Shown here: positions 22,644 through 33,002 of the stretch, piece after piece | Layout of the letters: each line of letters opens with the position of its first letter | Position numbering within the stretch: the first letter of the stretch is position 1 | Source of the DNA: Norana najaformis | Lineage: Eukaryota > Annelida > Clitellata > Crassiclitellata > Hormogastridae | DNA length: 64,000 bases | Direction of reading: 5' to 3' | Assembly (NCBI GenBank): GCA_964023275.1 | Contig: OZ029928.1 | Coordinates: 1,240,001 to 1,304,000 of the forward strand | Program-made: the position numbers and the translations under genes | Notes under the pieces: generated by a model | Database searches by the model: none | Told to the model about the DNA's origin: nothing | The model's input: only the letters and a program-made list of their open reading frames with translations

Positions 22644-23874
22644 TGTAGCGGACTTGCGGACTTGGCTGTGTCTGACCTCCTCCCGCCTGCAGACATAGCG
22701 GAGGCGGCCGTGTCTGATCTCCTCCCGCCTGCAGACTTGGCTGTGTCTGACCTCCTCCCGCCTGCAGACATAGCGGAGGCGGCCGTGTCTGATCTCCTCC
22801 CGCCTGCAGACTTGGCTGTCTGACCTCCTCCCGCCTGCAGACATAGCGGAGGCGGCCGTGTCTGACCTCCTCCCGCCGGCAGACATAGCGGAGGCGGCCG
22901 TGTCTGACCTCCTCCCGCCTGCAGACATAGCGGAGGCGGCCGTGTCTGATCTCCTCCCGCCTGCAGACTTGGCTGTGTCTGACCTCCTCCCGCCTGCAGA
23001 CATAGCGGAGGCGGCCGTGTCTGATCTCCTCCCGCCTGCAGACTTGGCTGTCTGACCTCCTCCCGCCTGCAGACATAGCGGAGGCGGCCGTGTCTGACCT
23101 CCTCCCGCCGGCAGACATAGCGGAGGCGGCCGTGTCTGATATCCTCCCGCCTGCAGACTTGGCTGTGTCTGACCTCCTCCCGCCTGCAGACATAGCGGAG
23201 GCGGCCGTGTCTGACCTCCTCCCGCCGGCAGACATAGCGGAGGCGGCCGTGTCTGATCTCCTCCCGCCGGCAGACTTGGCTGTGTCTGACCTCCTCCCGC
23301 ACCCAGACATAGCGCAGACTTGGCCGTGTCTGAGCCCTCCCGCCGGCAGACATAGCGTGCGGGCTCGTGTGTCTGAGCTCCTCCCGCACGCAGACTTGGC
23401 CGTGTCTGAGCCCCTCCCGCCGGCAGACATAGCGTGCGGACTCGTGTGTCTGAGCTCCTCCCGCACGCAGACATAGCGCCGACTTGGCTGTGTCTGAGCC
23501 CCTCTCGCCGGCAGACATAGCGGTGAACCTGTGTCTGAGCCCCTCCCGCACAAAGACATGGGGCGGTCTATATAAAGGGATGACGTGGTATGACGTGATG
23601 CATGGCGAGCTGATGACGATGGTGAGCTGGTGAGATGATGACGTAAATGAGCTAATGTTTTAGTGTAAGACTAGTTGCTAAATGTATTATCCTCGTTAAG
23701 TTGTGAGAAATAAAGTGCGATTGACGATCGGTTGACTTCATGTTCAGCCTCTTGGGGACCTCAAGAGCCTTACCTAGCGGGCTAGCAGTAGATAGGCGCT
23801 GATAGGGAGCCTTCGGCTAGAGTAGCAGTGAACCAGCGCCTTGACAGGGGATTCGGCACCCCCGGTTTGTCACA
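22644..23874 (+). mobile_element. Probable solo LTR
   Basis: A TG...CA-bounded segment (starts TGTAGCGG, ends TTTGTCACA) flanked by a possible 4-bp target duplication ATAA (22640-22643 and 23875-23878). It contains a TATA box (TCTATATAAAG at about 23567-23577) and an AATAAA signal near 23708, the order expected of an LTR. The first 0.9 kb is a GC-rich minisatellite. No internal coding region accompanies it, so it reads as a solo LTR relic. Family not assigned. Confidence 0.45.
22655..23545 (+). repeat. GC-rich minisatellite of 33- and 42-bp units
   Basis: Tandem units built from GTGTCTGACCTCCTCCCGCC plus GCAGACATAGCGGAGGCGGC (42 bp) or GCAGACTTGGCT (33 bp), with a few shortened or diverged units toward 23300-23540. 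Because most unit lengths are multiples of three, long frames stay open on both strands (280-375 codons on minus; VSDLLPPADIAEAA repeats on plus). These are by-products of the repeat, not genes. Confidence 0.9.
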
Positions 23875-23878
23875 ATAA

Positions 23879-24510
23879 CATAGCTTACTGATTTAAGCTC
23901 TTGACTAGTATTTATGCAAATTTCTGTAAAGGAGCGAGAACATAACAGTTGCCTCTGTTAGTGTATGGTAGCATTAGCAAAAATTGGGATAAATAATTGA
24001 AGAAGGAAATTAGGAAATTCGCTCCATTCTCGGACGAAAATTGTTACTTTGAAGACTTGGCTGAAGCTGCCATGAAGCAATCACTGTGAGCAATGATTTC
24101 AGTTGGGTGACCTTACCCAATTTCAACTAAAACCATGGGATCTGACATTGTTGATAGTTTTGGTAACACTGACAAAACATTACTTAACTTTATAAGTACA
24201 TTTTTAGGTACATTGTTTGGCTTCAAAGCTCTTAAAGCGAAATGAGATGAATACGTAGTGCATCACAAGAGTTTAACTAAGTCAAAATTGACAGTTTTCT
24301 TATGCATAGAAAATACTAACAAATTTCGCTTGTATAAGTCAAGATCTCGTGGATAAAAACTATTTCTTTTATCTTAGACCTAATTTTGATGCAGATGAGT
24401 AGTTCGAAAATATAAATTCCAAAGTCTTTATAGTCACAATAATAATAATATTGCGACTTAAAAGTTAAAATTTGTATGCAAAGAGAATGAAATCTTAAAT
24501 CTGAGATTAC
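23879..24510. other. Gene A intron
   Basis: AT-rich, nothing recognised. Confidence 0.4.
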
Positions 24511-24669
24511 CTTGGGAGATTGACGCAGGCATAGTTGAGGTAGACAAATTGTCCGCCTTATTAGCAGAGAATTTGAGGCTGGATCTAACTAACAGGATTG
24601 GAAAAACAATCAAACCAATTGTAATGGACATAAGCCCAAAAAGAAAAACCCAGACACTGCATCCTCCAC
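24511..24669 (-). CDS. Gene A: transmembrane exon E
   Basis: A 159-nt exon, phase 1-1: acceptor tttttacttttcgcag, donor CAAG/GTAATC. It reads GGGCSVWVFLFGLMSIT, then IGLIVFPILLVRSS, then a polar segment ending PASISQ. One hydrophobic span of about 24 residues ends in Arg, typical of a single-pass segment with the cytoplasm on the C-terminal side. IVFPIL is shared with exon B (VFFPILITV), so the membrane exons appear to be duplicates. It joins the 19-nt microexon in frame. Confidence 0.75.
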
Positions 24670-24733
24670 CTGCGAAAAGTAAAAACAACAAATGTGGCTG
24701 AAGAAAATGGTAAGCTTAAAACATGACCTTTGC

Positions 24734-24905
24734 ACAATTGTAATTGTAATTGTAATTTGAGATTTATAAAGCGCATCTTAGAGGATAAACTTAACAGAGG
24801 TGCTTCCGACCCGAAAAAGTAAAATCACTGTTGAACAGTACAGTCTTCAGGCGCCTGCGTAACACTGAGAGGGGGAGAGAAAGGAGCTCAAGTCGCAATT
24901 CAGGA
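24734..24905 (-). mobile_element. 5'-truncated CR1/L2-like LINE end
   Basis: The tail repeat CAATTGTAATTG type and TTTATAAAGCGC match the other copies. The minus frame reads ELRLELLSLPLSVLRRRLKT, the same ORF end as the 59739 copy. Only about 170 bp remains. Confidence 0.75.
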
Positions 24906-24939
24906 AATAAAAAAATATGCAGCACTGACATACAGTAGA

Positions 24940-25085
24940 GGTGGGACTCGGTAGCCAGTTGATTAGATCGCTCGGCTTGTAAGACAGAGAGGACGGGTCT
25001 GAGCCTCCCCGTCACTCACAATCGCTCAGCGTCATCGATTGATACTCAGTCGGTAGATATCATATTGGCGCATAATAAATAAATG
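24940..25085 (+). mobile_element. tRNA-derived SINE-like element
   Basis: The head has tRNA-like A- and B-box candidates (GTAGCCAGTTGATTAG and GGGTCTGAGCC). The second half (CACAATCGCTCAGCG, CATCGATTGAT, then an AATAAATAAAT tail) is shared with 39345-39575, 44830-44995 and 59280-59505. Confidence 0.5.
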
Positions 25086-25453
25086 CAGAAATAAAAGTAG
25101 ACATAAAAGACCATTCTGGAATATTCCAAGCAACTGTGCATTCGAATATGAAAGTTTTTCGGTTTTCTAGGTTATGTTAAGATTGAAGTGATTAGAAGTA
25201 ATTAAAATGCCTTAATTTAATTTAACCTGAGCATTGTAATTTAAGCAGAACATATTTTCACATAGAGTTTCTGATCTTCACGCAGATAATTATGGAGTTT
25301 GGCAGAAAATCAGAACGATTTCTGTGACAATGGCTCCTACATGTAGTGCCACATTTCAATCCCAGATTAATCACACGCGCTATTTCACTGCAATGCTGCC
25401 AGATACCTCTAATATTAAGAACTTACAGTCGAAATGAAAAATGATGTTCTTAC
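25086..25453. other. Gene A intron
   Basis: Nothing recognised. Confidence 0.4.
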
Positions 25454-25636
25454 CACAGGATTCGTTGAGGCATGGCAACATCAGCTTTAACCAAGAGAAC
25501 GAATAATTCAGCATCTTCTTGTGTTCATGTTTGCCATTTGGGTCTCTTTCGTTGTAGTAAATCAGGAACACGGACATTGCAATTAGGTTGAGTAGCACCC
25601 AACAACAGGGCACAACGACAGCAGGAACTATCTTGT
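25454..25636 (-). CDS. Gene A: transmembrane exon D
   Basis: A 183-nt exon, phase 1-1: acceptor atttcgttggcag, donor TGTG/GTAAGA. It reads KIVPAVVVPCCWVLLNLIAM, continues SVFLIYYNERDP, then a basic His/Lys segment and SFSWLKLMLPCLNESC. The end (WLKLMLPC) parallels exon A (WLDYMLPCVKK), showing a common origin. It forms one membrane span followed by a juxtamembrane segment. Two tiny Ser/Thr-rich exons lie upstream as a possible stalk. Confidence 0.75.
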
Positions 25637-26732
25637 CTGCCAACGAAATAAACGGGATGCACCTTTTAAATTCTTATACACGTTGTATTGCAATAGACAT
25701 AGATAGACAATGTCTTTCTAATGTCGACATGATGCCTTATGACATTTGCTTTATGTCTACTTATATGCGCAAAATATGAGAAATATGGGCGAAATTGTAG
25801 TTTAGTTGCTGACACAAGCAGCTTGAATAAACTGCAAGACGAATATCTAACACGTAATTCCAGTATAAAAGCAATAGTTATAGTTACATTTAGTGACAAG
25901 AGGAAACGAAAAAAGTGTAAAGCTTCAGCAAACTAATGCCATTAATATCCTCCAGGTTTTCATTAACAGATACTTTTGAGATAATATTATGGCTCTTTTA
26001 TACTATTCTGTATTTAATTTCGAACTCCCATAATCAAACCTAGTATTCTTCATTACTAGATCATCTGTCTTAACATGGCTTAAGGTCGACTCTCAGAGAC
26101 ACAAAAGTCGGTTATAGGATTACACGAACCTCTAAGTATTACATGAAGTTTCGTTTAAAACTTACGTCCTAATATGTGAAAATTCAAGGATAAAATATGG
26201 ATGCAATTTTCAAGTTCGCTTAAGTAGTCCGTTTAATGCCTAATTGAAACTACTATTAACTAATTCCAATATTAATTGAAAATCTCACTTTCAATTTAAC
26301 ACAAGGCTTATAGTATTTGCAAACTTGCAAACACAATGCCTTATGACATTTGCTTTATGTCTATTTTGTCTATTTTTTCTTATTAGATATGTACTAAATA
26401 TGCAGTAGACATCGTCATATACATTAACAACTAAAAAAGACGCGTCAAAGGCTGCTTTAATGGTTTTATTAAAACTATCACACAAGCAAGCACATAATTA
26501 CACATTGACTACTGACTACAGGTTAAGTAATTTTAAGCCAAACCTCGAAGCTTCTAATATTACTTGTATAGAAATTTATTGGACCTAAAGGACATTTAAC
26601 TGTTAGGTAAACCTGAATGTGCATGATTTCAGACGCTTTCAAACTTTGAATTGAAACCATTTGATCATGGTTCTTAACTGATTTGTTGTCTAATTTTTTG
26701 TGGGTGAAAATAATAATACTTATAGCACTTAC
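25637..26732. other. Gene A intron with a 30-bp direct repeat
   Basis: A direct repeat starting ATGCCTTATGACATTTGC occurs near 25732 and 26335. Nothing else recognised. Confidence 0.45.
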
Positions 26733-26768
26733 CAGGAGTTGGTACTGAAGATACTTTTGATGTGTTTG
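26733..26768 (-). CDS. Gene A: 36-nt Ser/Thr-rich exon
   Basis: Acceptor gtttttttgctag and donor CCTG/GTAAGT enclose NTSKVSSVPTP in phase 1-1. It equals the gene C exon at 4223 in length and phase. A likely extracellular stalk piece placed before membrane exon D. Confidence 0.55.
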
Positions 26769-27197
26769 CTAGCAAAAAAACCATCAGAACATTTTAAATG
26801 TTTTATAGTGTTATTGCTGATGCATAATGATTATGTATTTCACCACCAACTGTAAATTTAGTTCATAATTACCTTCCGTAATGTATAAAAGACCATTATC
26901 ATGTTGCTATATGAACATTTACTATATGTCCATACTATACATATTAGGTCTTCCTTATATGTATGTTTAAAAGATGTTGACTGAACTTTTCCAGATTTTT
27001 CCAGAGAACTTTTCCAATTTGGACCTTGATTTTACTTTGATTAATATTTATGGTCATATACAAGTCGTTTGATAAGATTTGCTTAAGTTTTATAAAAGAT
27101 TCAAGAAATCTCCTTAAAATAATACATAATCAAAAGAAATTTATGCCTTAAGTCAAAAACATTAACAATCCAATATTAATGTAAAATTTCCACTTAC

Positions 27198-27224
27198 AGT
27201 TGGTTGACGAGGACATTGTACTCG
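27198..27224 (-). CDS. Gene A: 27-nt Ser/Thr-rich exon
   Basis: A strong acceptor (ttgcttctttctgcag) and a GTAAGTGG donor enclose STMSSSTN in phase 1-1. It is Ser/Thr-rich like the next exon, so probably stalk sequence. Content alone cannot prove so short an exon. Confidence 0.5.
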
Positions 27225-29748
27225 CTGCAGAAAGAAGCAACACTTTGAGTCATATTATTATTTTGTTAGGTGTATACAGTAACAGCACATTTGTGGGCTG
27301 ATAGCTTTGGTTCACGTACTACTCATGCTATGTGTCGAGACATGATGCCACTGGAATAATAGAAATTATTGCTTGACAAGCACACGTTTATGAGCAGTTT
27401 AAAATCTATCTTCTAACTTAGAGGATGGTTACAAGCTTTAAAACCGAATATGCATGTGGAATGATTAAGTGCCTTTACATGTGGGTGAAGAAATAGTTTT
27501 CAAACTAAACGTAAGTATTGACTGAATTAAATTAAATTAAACTAAGAATGCATGACAACGATGCGCTGAAATAGTTTTGTTTAATAAATTTCCATTCATA
27601 ATGATCATTAATTGACAATAACTATAACAGTCATTGCATTAATTTTTCTCCTAATAACAAAAGCCACTCGAATATTCATTAACTGTATCAGTATTGGTTA
27701 ATTAAGCTGAAGCAGATGACTTTAAAAATACATCTTTGAGAATGAATATTTACATAAAGAGTTCTTAAGTATAATTTAAACTATGCTTCATTCTGCTGTA
27801 ATTGATATTGTGTAAGGGGAATGGATCTTGGTCTATGCTGAACTGTATGAATAATTCTTATGTAAAACTAGGAGATATGCATGTTCAATATTTAGAACAT
27901 GTGATTCTATGCTTCGAATATATTAAATGTTATTGAATGCTATGACCATTAGTAGATTGTATTCTATAATTTTATATAAAGAACAGTAATAATGATTTTA
28001 GCAAGAGAGAATTCGGTTACTGTATACTGTCTTTTCTGCTATCTGCCCTGTTCTTTGTCGTTAACTAAACGCAATCTACCGAAACTTTATTACGCACACC
28101 TGATTTTGCCATAATATTGCAGCACACACTGACTGAAGAAAGGACTTCAGCTTTCCACTTGTATCAGTTATTCAGCTAGCATGACGTCAAAGCAAATCAT
28201 TTGTAAGTTGCATGTACATCTTGCCGCCATCGTACAATATGAGTACGTACTATTTTCAAGTTGCAAATATCATTGTGCACATGTTACAGTCTTGTCAAAA
28301 TTTTCCTCAACGTTACATAAAATAAAGACGCTTTGGCATGTTTCGCAACATGTTCAAATTGTTACAATATAAAAAAGAATAAAATTGACTACAGCTAAGC
28401 AACAATGATCTGGCCATGCATTGCATAACCAGAACCCAGTTGCATCTTTGAAAGTTAAGAAGTTATTGTCATGTCACAGTTAAAAATTGCCTCAAATTAT
28501 TGCCATACGTTAGAATTTTAACACGATGCCTAGACTCAGTAAAATATTTGAATAAGAATCACAGAAATAGTTATTCTCCTAGGCAGGAACATGGTACGTT
28601 TGTCAGCTACATAATAATAGCTGGAACGGCTTATCCATTTCTTCCAATACGTTTTCGTCATAGTGCACAACTAAGCATAACACAGAAATTAAATTTGAAA
28701 ACCATATGCATTTAAAACTGAAATATGCTAAGGTGAGGCAATTTCTGCGTCTCATTTTTCTGGATCTCAGCTATTTAAGATAAATGGCTCATACAACAAT
28801 TTAAATTATATGTGAATATTGTTGAGAATGAAAAGAAACAAACCACAATTATTCATATTTTATTTTGCTGACGGAAAAGGTTTATTTGCTAGATAATAAT
28901 ATATCTTACAGATGAATTCAAACAAAATCAAATTTAATTTACCCATTCATAATATCAAGAATTATACAATTAAGAACTGATAGCTTATCATATGCAATTC
29001 TGAAATCTTCAAGCCTGAGAAAGTTGGCAGAAAACATGCTATGCCAGAAATTGTCAAGTTCACCAGTTATAGAAGAAATATTCTTGAGTTAATGGCAGGT
29101 AGGCTGCCAGTTGTTAGTGTCAGATGAGTATTTAACTGAAAACAAAAATTCCCTTACTATGCTGAGATTGTCTGCTTGATATCATATCTCTTTTTTTTAT
29201 TTAATAACGTTGCCATGTTAGTCTTCATATATTCTGTTAAACAATTAGAACTTTTCACTGCACCGATTAATTTGCAAAAACAAATATTAACACTTTATCA
29301 CACAATTATAAAAATACATCACACTATTACGGCTTAAAGCATACATAATAAACATCATTCTGAGTCTTACTGCTTAAGTGCCATCTCTAGGAAAAATGGA
29401 TTATCCCGTTCTTTATTGAATAAATGTCACTTGCTGCACAATATTTTGTTCATGAGCAGATTAGCCATTACTTTCAATCACTTATTTGTAGAAATCATTG
29501 TGATTAAAAATAATTCAAAACTTTTTAACAAATATTTTGAGTCAAACTTCTTCAAATGAGATTTTCACTTTCACGTTGCATTAAAAATAAGCTTACACAA
29601 TGCCTTCTATATTAAAGCATTGGTAAAGTTGCGGCAGAAATAATATAATAAGTTGTTATAATCTAACGTGTCTATGTTATGCAGCCTTTTGTAGCACTGA
29701 ACGCCAGTATTGTACATTTGGACAGCGTATCAGGGAGTCACTACATAC
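27225..29748. other. Gene A intron
   Basis: AT-rich, no exon, repeat or RNA recognised across 2.5 kb. Confidence 0.4.
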
Positions 29749-29756
29749 CGGAAGGT
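29749..29756 (-). CDS. Gene A: candidate 8-nt microexon (phase 0 to 2)
   Basis: The polypyrimidine acceptor tgctgttgtttttcag and the donor GTATGT enclose 8 nt (ACCTTCCG). Read from phase 0 it supplies T-F-R when joined to the phase-2 exon at 20367. That is exactly the conversion needed after membrane exon C, which ends in phase 0. Supported by splice signals and frame only. Confidence 0.3.
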
Positions 29757-29940
29757 CTGAAAAACAACAGCAATTACTGTCAGCTGCTCCAAAAAATGAA
29801 AACTGATTTTTATGCGATGATATTCTAAAGACACGCAGTCAAGTATAGTCTAATTCTCACTCTAAATGATTCAACCTTGTCATTAAAGTTTGAAATACTT
29901 CAAAATCGTTCAATTGGATCGAATTAAGCTTGCTGCTTAC

Positions 29941-30038
29941 CATTTGTTCACAGTGAACGAAGTAGACAAGGACAAAAGTGAGTGGAAACATGAAGACAAC
30001 GACTCCAAACCACATCAGGATGATCAGTGGAATCAAAT
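29941..30038 (-). CDS. Gene A: transmembrane exon C (phase 1 to 0)
   Basis: A 98-nt exon: acceptor ttttggaatgttggtag, donor AAATG/GTAAGC. It reads LIPLIILMWFGVVVFMFPLT, then FVLVYFVHCEQM, a single hydrophobic span. Unlike the other four membrane exons it leaves in phase 0, so it can join the terminal tail at 19380 directly, or via the 8-nt candidate to 20367. GVVVFMFP resembles GIVFFP of exon B. Confidence 0.65.
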
Positions 30039-30265
30039 CTACCAACATTCCAAAAGTTGAACGGAATGTGTTCATCACAGTCATATTACCTTAATCCAAT
30101 ACTAGCTGGCATTCATACGCCTGAGTGCGTTGCTTTACCTTTTTATAATGATAGCGAATATAATTACATTAAATGACCACATAATTAACATCAGGGGCAT
30201 ATTTTCAGAATAAAACGTGTCCTACTTTACAGAGATTACAATTTTCAACAAAAGATGTTACTTAC

Positions 30266-30313
30266 ATGCAGGTTTGCCTTTTTCTGCGCCGTTATTCACA
30301 TAATGATCATCTC
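30266..30313 (-). CDS. Gene A: 48-nt exon with YVNN motif
   Basis: Acceptor taatgtttagtag and donor GCAT/GTAAGT enclose DDHYVNNGAEKGKPA in phase 1-1. YVNN fits the YxN pattern that binds Grb2-type SH2 domains when phosphorylated, so a cytoplasmic role just after membrane exon B is likely. Short, but the splice sites and phase are clean. Confidence 0.55.
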
Positions 30314-30726
30314 CTACTAAACATTAAACATGAAGTAACATTGGTAAATCGATAGTTAAACCTTCTAGAAACTTTTGGTAAAAAAGGTAAATTTTCTCCT
30401 TACAGCAACAACATTTAATTCTTTAAATTTCGTTAGCAGAAAGGAACTGGAATCAACGCAGAGCGACCGTTTATGGCGCAATGATATATCTATGTATCAT
30501 AAATAAAAATCTTATCATCATAAAACGGTTTGAAGCAGACGTTAAAATATCATTTTCAAATGTAGCTTGATACAGAACCATAATGTTGCAACTTCAAAGC
30601 AGGCAGGTAAAGAAACACAGTCGTCTGCTATAATTTTTCGTTACTAGACGTTCATGCACCGCGTCTGACAGTTAGGCTAGAGCTAAATATTAGCACATAG
30701 ATTTCTCAGTGGTTGCGATGTATTAC

Positions 30727-30843
30727 CTTTGCTCTTTGGGCTGAAGTATGCGACTGTGATGAGAATTGGAAAAAAAACGATTCCACATGTCACCGACACA
30801 ACAGTGAGCAAAACGACGAAGACGAATATCTTCCACTTAGGCG
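30727..30843 (-). CDS. Gene A: transmembrane exon B
   Basis: A 117-nt exon, phase 1-1: acceptor actttttcttttcag, donor AAAG/GTAATA. It reads PKWKIFVFVVLLTVVSVTCG, then IVFFPILITVAYFSPKSKG. The start (PKWKI) matches exon A (PEWKI). A long hydrophobic span ends in Lys residues, as for a type I stop-transfer segment. Confidence 0.75.
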
Positions 30844-31512
30844 CTGAAAAGAAAAAGTAATTTGACACAACAAAAAGCAAGTTTAGATATCAAATTTCTT
30901 CTTCATGTTGTTGAATTAATAGCAATTAAAACAGAAGCAAACAACCATACCCATTTCTTAAGATTTCTAAAGCTCAAAAGTAGATTATACCAAACACCCG
31001 TTATGGTTTAAAAGCAGTGAAGCGTGTCATGCAAAAACATATCCAGCATCACGAAACACAGTAAAATTCGTATGTGCCTTGCCAAGGCGACACAATAGAT
31101 TAAGTATTTCCATTGCAACCAACTTAATAAATTTAATGCTAAAACTTGTAACTTTATTCTTACTACTTTACATATTAAAATGATGGCATTTATTGATTCG
31201 TGTCTTTATATGTATTTTTTGCGGCACAGCACCAGTTCATTTTCGAATGGTTAAAACGTTCTTTTCAGCTTGAAATAAAATTAGGCGTTTCTGGAAAGAT
31301 TGCTTGTAAAAACTGTGCAAATCTGCATCTGAAACTGATCTATTTCCAAAGAAAATAGCCGAAACTTTAAATTCTTTGCTAAAAAAAGCCTGATTGATTT
31401 TTTACATATATTAGCCAAAATCTGACAAATACACCCGCATCATAGAGGATTTTCCAGCCTTTATCCGTTTCTGAAATATTTTAAAACTTCTCTTCATACG
31501 TCTTTTTCTCAC
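30844..31512. other. Gene A intron
   Basis: AT-rich, nothing recognised. Confidence 0.4.
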
Positions 31513-31785
31513 CAGTGTCTTTGTCAATCACAGTTGTTTTAATCTCAGATGCATTCGCCTTGAAACTCTGCGATCTGGGAGTTTGGGTTAGCGATGTATT
31601 TTTGATTGGTTCCAGTTTTCCTGGTTTTGGTGGCAAAGGTCTTCCGGCTGGAACTGTGGACGATTGTATGCCATTGTTGTAGGGTGGGATTTTAGTTGCC
31701 GGGTCAAGATTTACAGTAGTTTTTTCTCCTTTTCTGCGCTTCTTTTTTGATTTTTCTGGAGAGCAGGTATTCTCTGAGCTCTGAA
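31513..31785 (-). CDS. Gene A: basic and proline-rich cytoplasmic exon
   Basis: A 273-nt exon, phase 1-1: acceptor accatttgctcttcag, donor ACTG/GTGAGA. It starts VQSSENTCSPEKSKKKRRKG, a strongly basic cluster (nuclear-import-like or membrane-binding). It continues with NLDPATKIPPYNNG, then GRPLPPKPGK, where RPLPPKP fits the class I SH3 ligand pattern +xxPxxP. The end is Ser/Thr-rich (TSLTQTPRSQSFKA). Cytoplasmic by composition. It carries no stop and needs a downstream exon. Confidence 0.7.
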
Positions 31786-32542
31786 CTGAAGAGCAAATGG
31801 TTCATTTAGAATGAACTCAAACGGTTAATAGATGCTTAATACATAAATCAGATGTTCCAGCAATAATGCACAACAATATCGCAACATGTTATAACATATC
31901 ATAATCTAGCAAAAACCTTAGTACAAGGGTTAGAAGCAGATCTTGAAAGAACAACGATTACAATTTCGGACTACTTAGGAAAGTGTAATCATGTTATTCT
32001 TAAACATACCTAAAATGGATGAGAGATGTATGCAACATGAAAAGAAATGCAAAAAGCTATAGATTTTGGAATCGTTGTTATACGCTATTTCCTTCTTTAC
32101 GTCACAACCGAGCTAAATAACAGCAGGTCAAATTAACAAAACCAATCAGGGCAAACTAGCTTGAAAAGCATTAACAAGCGATTATTCCTATAAAAAACCA
32201 AGCACCCTTCACCTTTGCATACAATTACAAAGTTATGAAAACTAAAACACGTATCATGAAACACATCTTCTTTTTGATAGGCGTATACTACACTGCTGAC
32301 GTTCAACATAATGCTCCTAAGAGAATTTATTATTACGACATACTGTATTTAAAAATTAAAAAAACAAACTGATACAGTCAGATAACAACCCGCCACATAA
32401 ATATGTCAAGTTTCAGTCATTTCAAACTCTTTACTAGAATTCCTCAGTTTAAGCTTATTGATATTTACATTATCATTGGTTGTTTCTCAATAAAGTAGAT
32501 TTTATGCTTCAAAGTGATGACGGTAGACTGTGGTAGTCTTAC
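31786..32542. other. Gene A intron
   Basis: AT-rich, nothing recognised. Confidence 0.4.
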
Positions 32543-32581
32543 CTGGTGTCGTCTCAGCATTTTCTGCCGCTCTTTGCTGTT
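32543..32581 (-). CDS. Gene A: 39-nt linker exon
   Basis: Acceptor gatttctttttaatag and donor CCAG/GTAAGA enclose QQRAAENAETTP in phase 1-1. It lies between membrane exon A and the proline-rich exon and is polar, probably cytoplasmic. Confidence 0.55.
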
Positions 32582-32828
32582 CTATTAAAAAGAAATCAAT
32601 TTTTGTATTGCACAGCAACTGACTCCACTAAAAACATCAAAATGAGTCACAATGTTCTTATCTAACATAATCTAATTTAACCCTATCTAAAACTTCCATA
32701 ATACCGTTATTATGATGCACAATGTCAATGGTCGCTTCAAGTGAAATTGTAATTAAAATCACAATCAGTTGGAAAAGCCAAAAAGAATTCCGAAAGAGCA
32801 TAATCCTACGATGTTATGAAATTCTTAC

Positions 32829-33002
32829 CTTTGGATTTCTTTACGCATGGTAGCATATAGTCGAGCCAAGGGAATCTGCTGAGCATCTTGACCCTGAATG
32901 GAGTGGCAAGTGCAGCATAACAGACGATAAAGATGGTTGTCACAATCAGACACTCGCCGACCCATGGAATGATGACACTCACTACTATTTTCCATTCGGG
33001 AC
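32829..33002 (-). CDS. Gene A: transmembrane exon A
   Basis: A 174-nt exon, phase 1-1: acceptor gatgtgattag, donor AAAG/GTAAGA. It reads PEWKIVVSVIIPWVGECLIV, then TTIFIVCYAAL, then a basic juxtamembrane part with RFPWLDYMLPCVKKSK. It is the first membrane exon after the Ig exons and joins the end of Ig4 in phase. The start resembles exon B and the end resembles exon D, tying the membrane exons into one duplicated family. It shows no clear similarity to the gene B membrane exon. Confidence 0.75.

Noticed and set aside
22432-23559. Long minus-strand frames (280-375 codons) and plus-strand VSDLLPPADIAEAA frames
   Set aside because: All lie in the minisatellite; unit lengths divisible by three keep several frames open at once on both strands.
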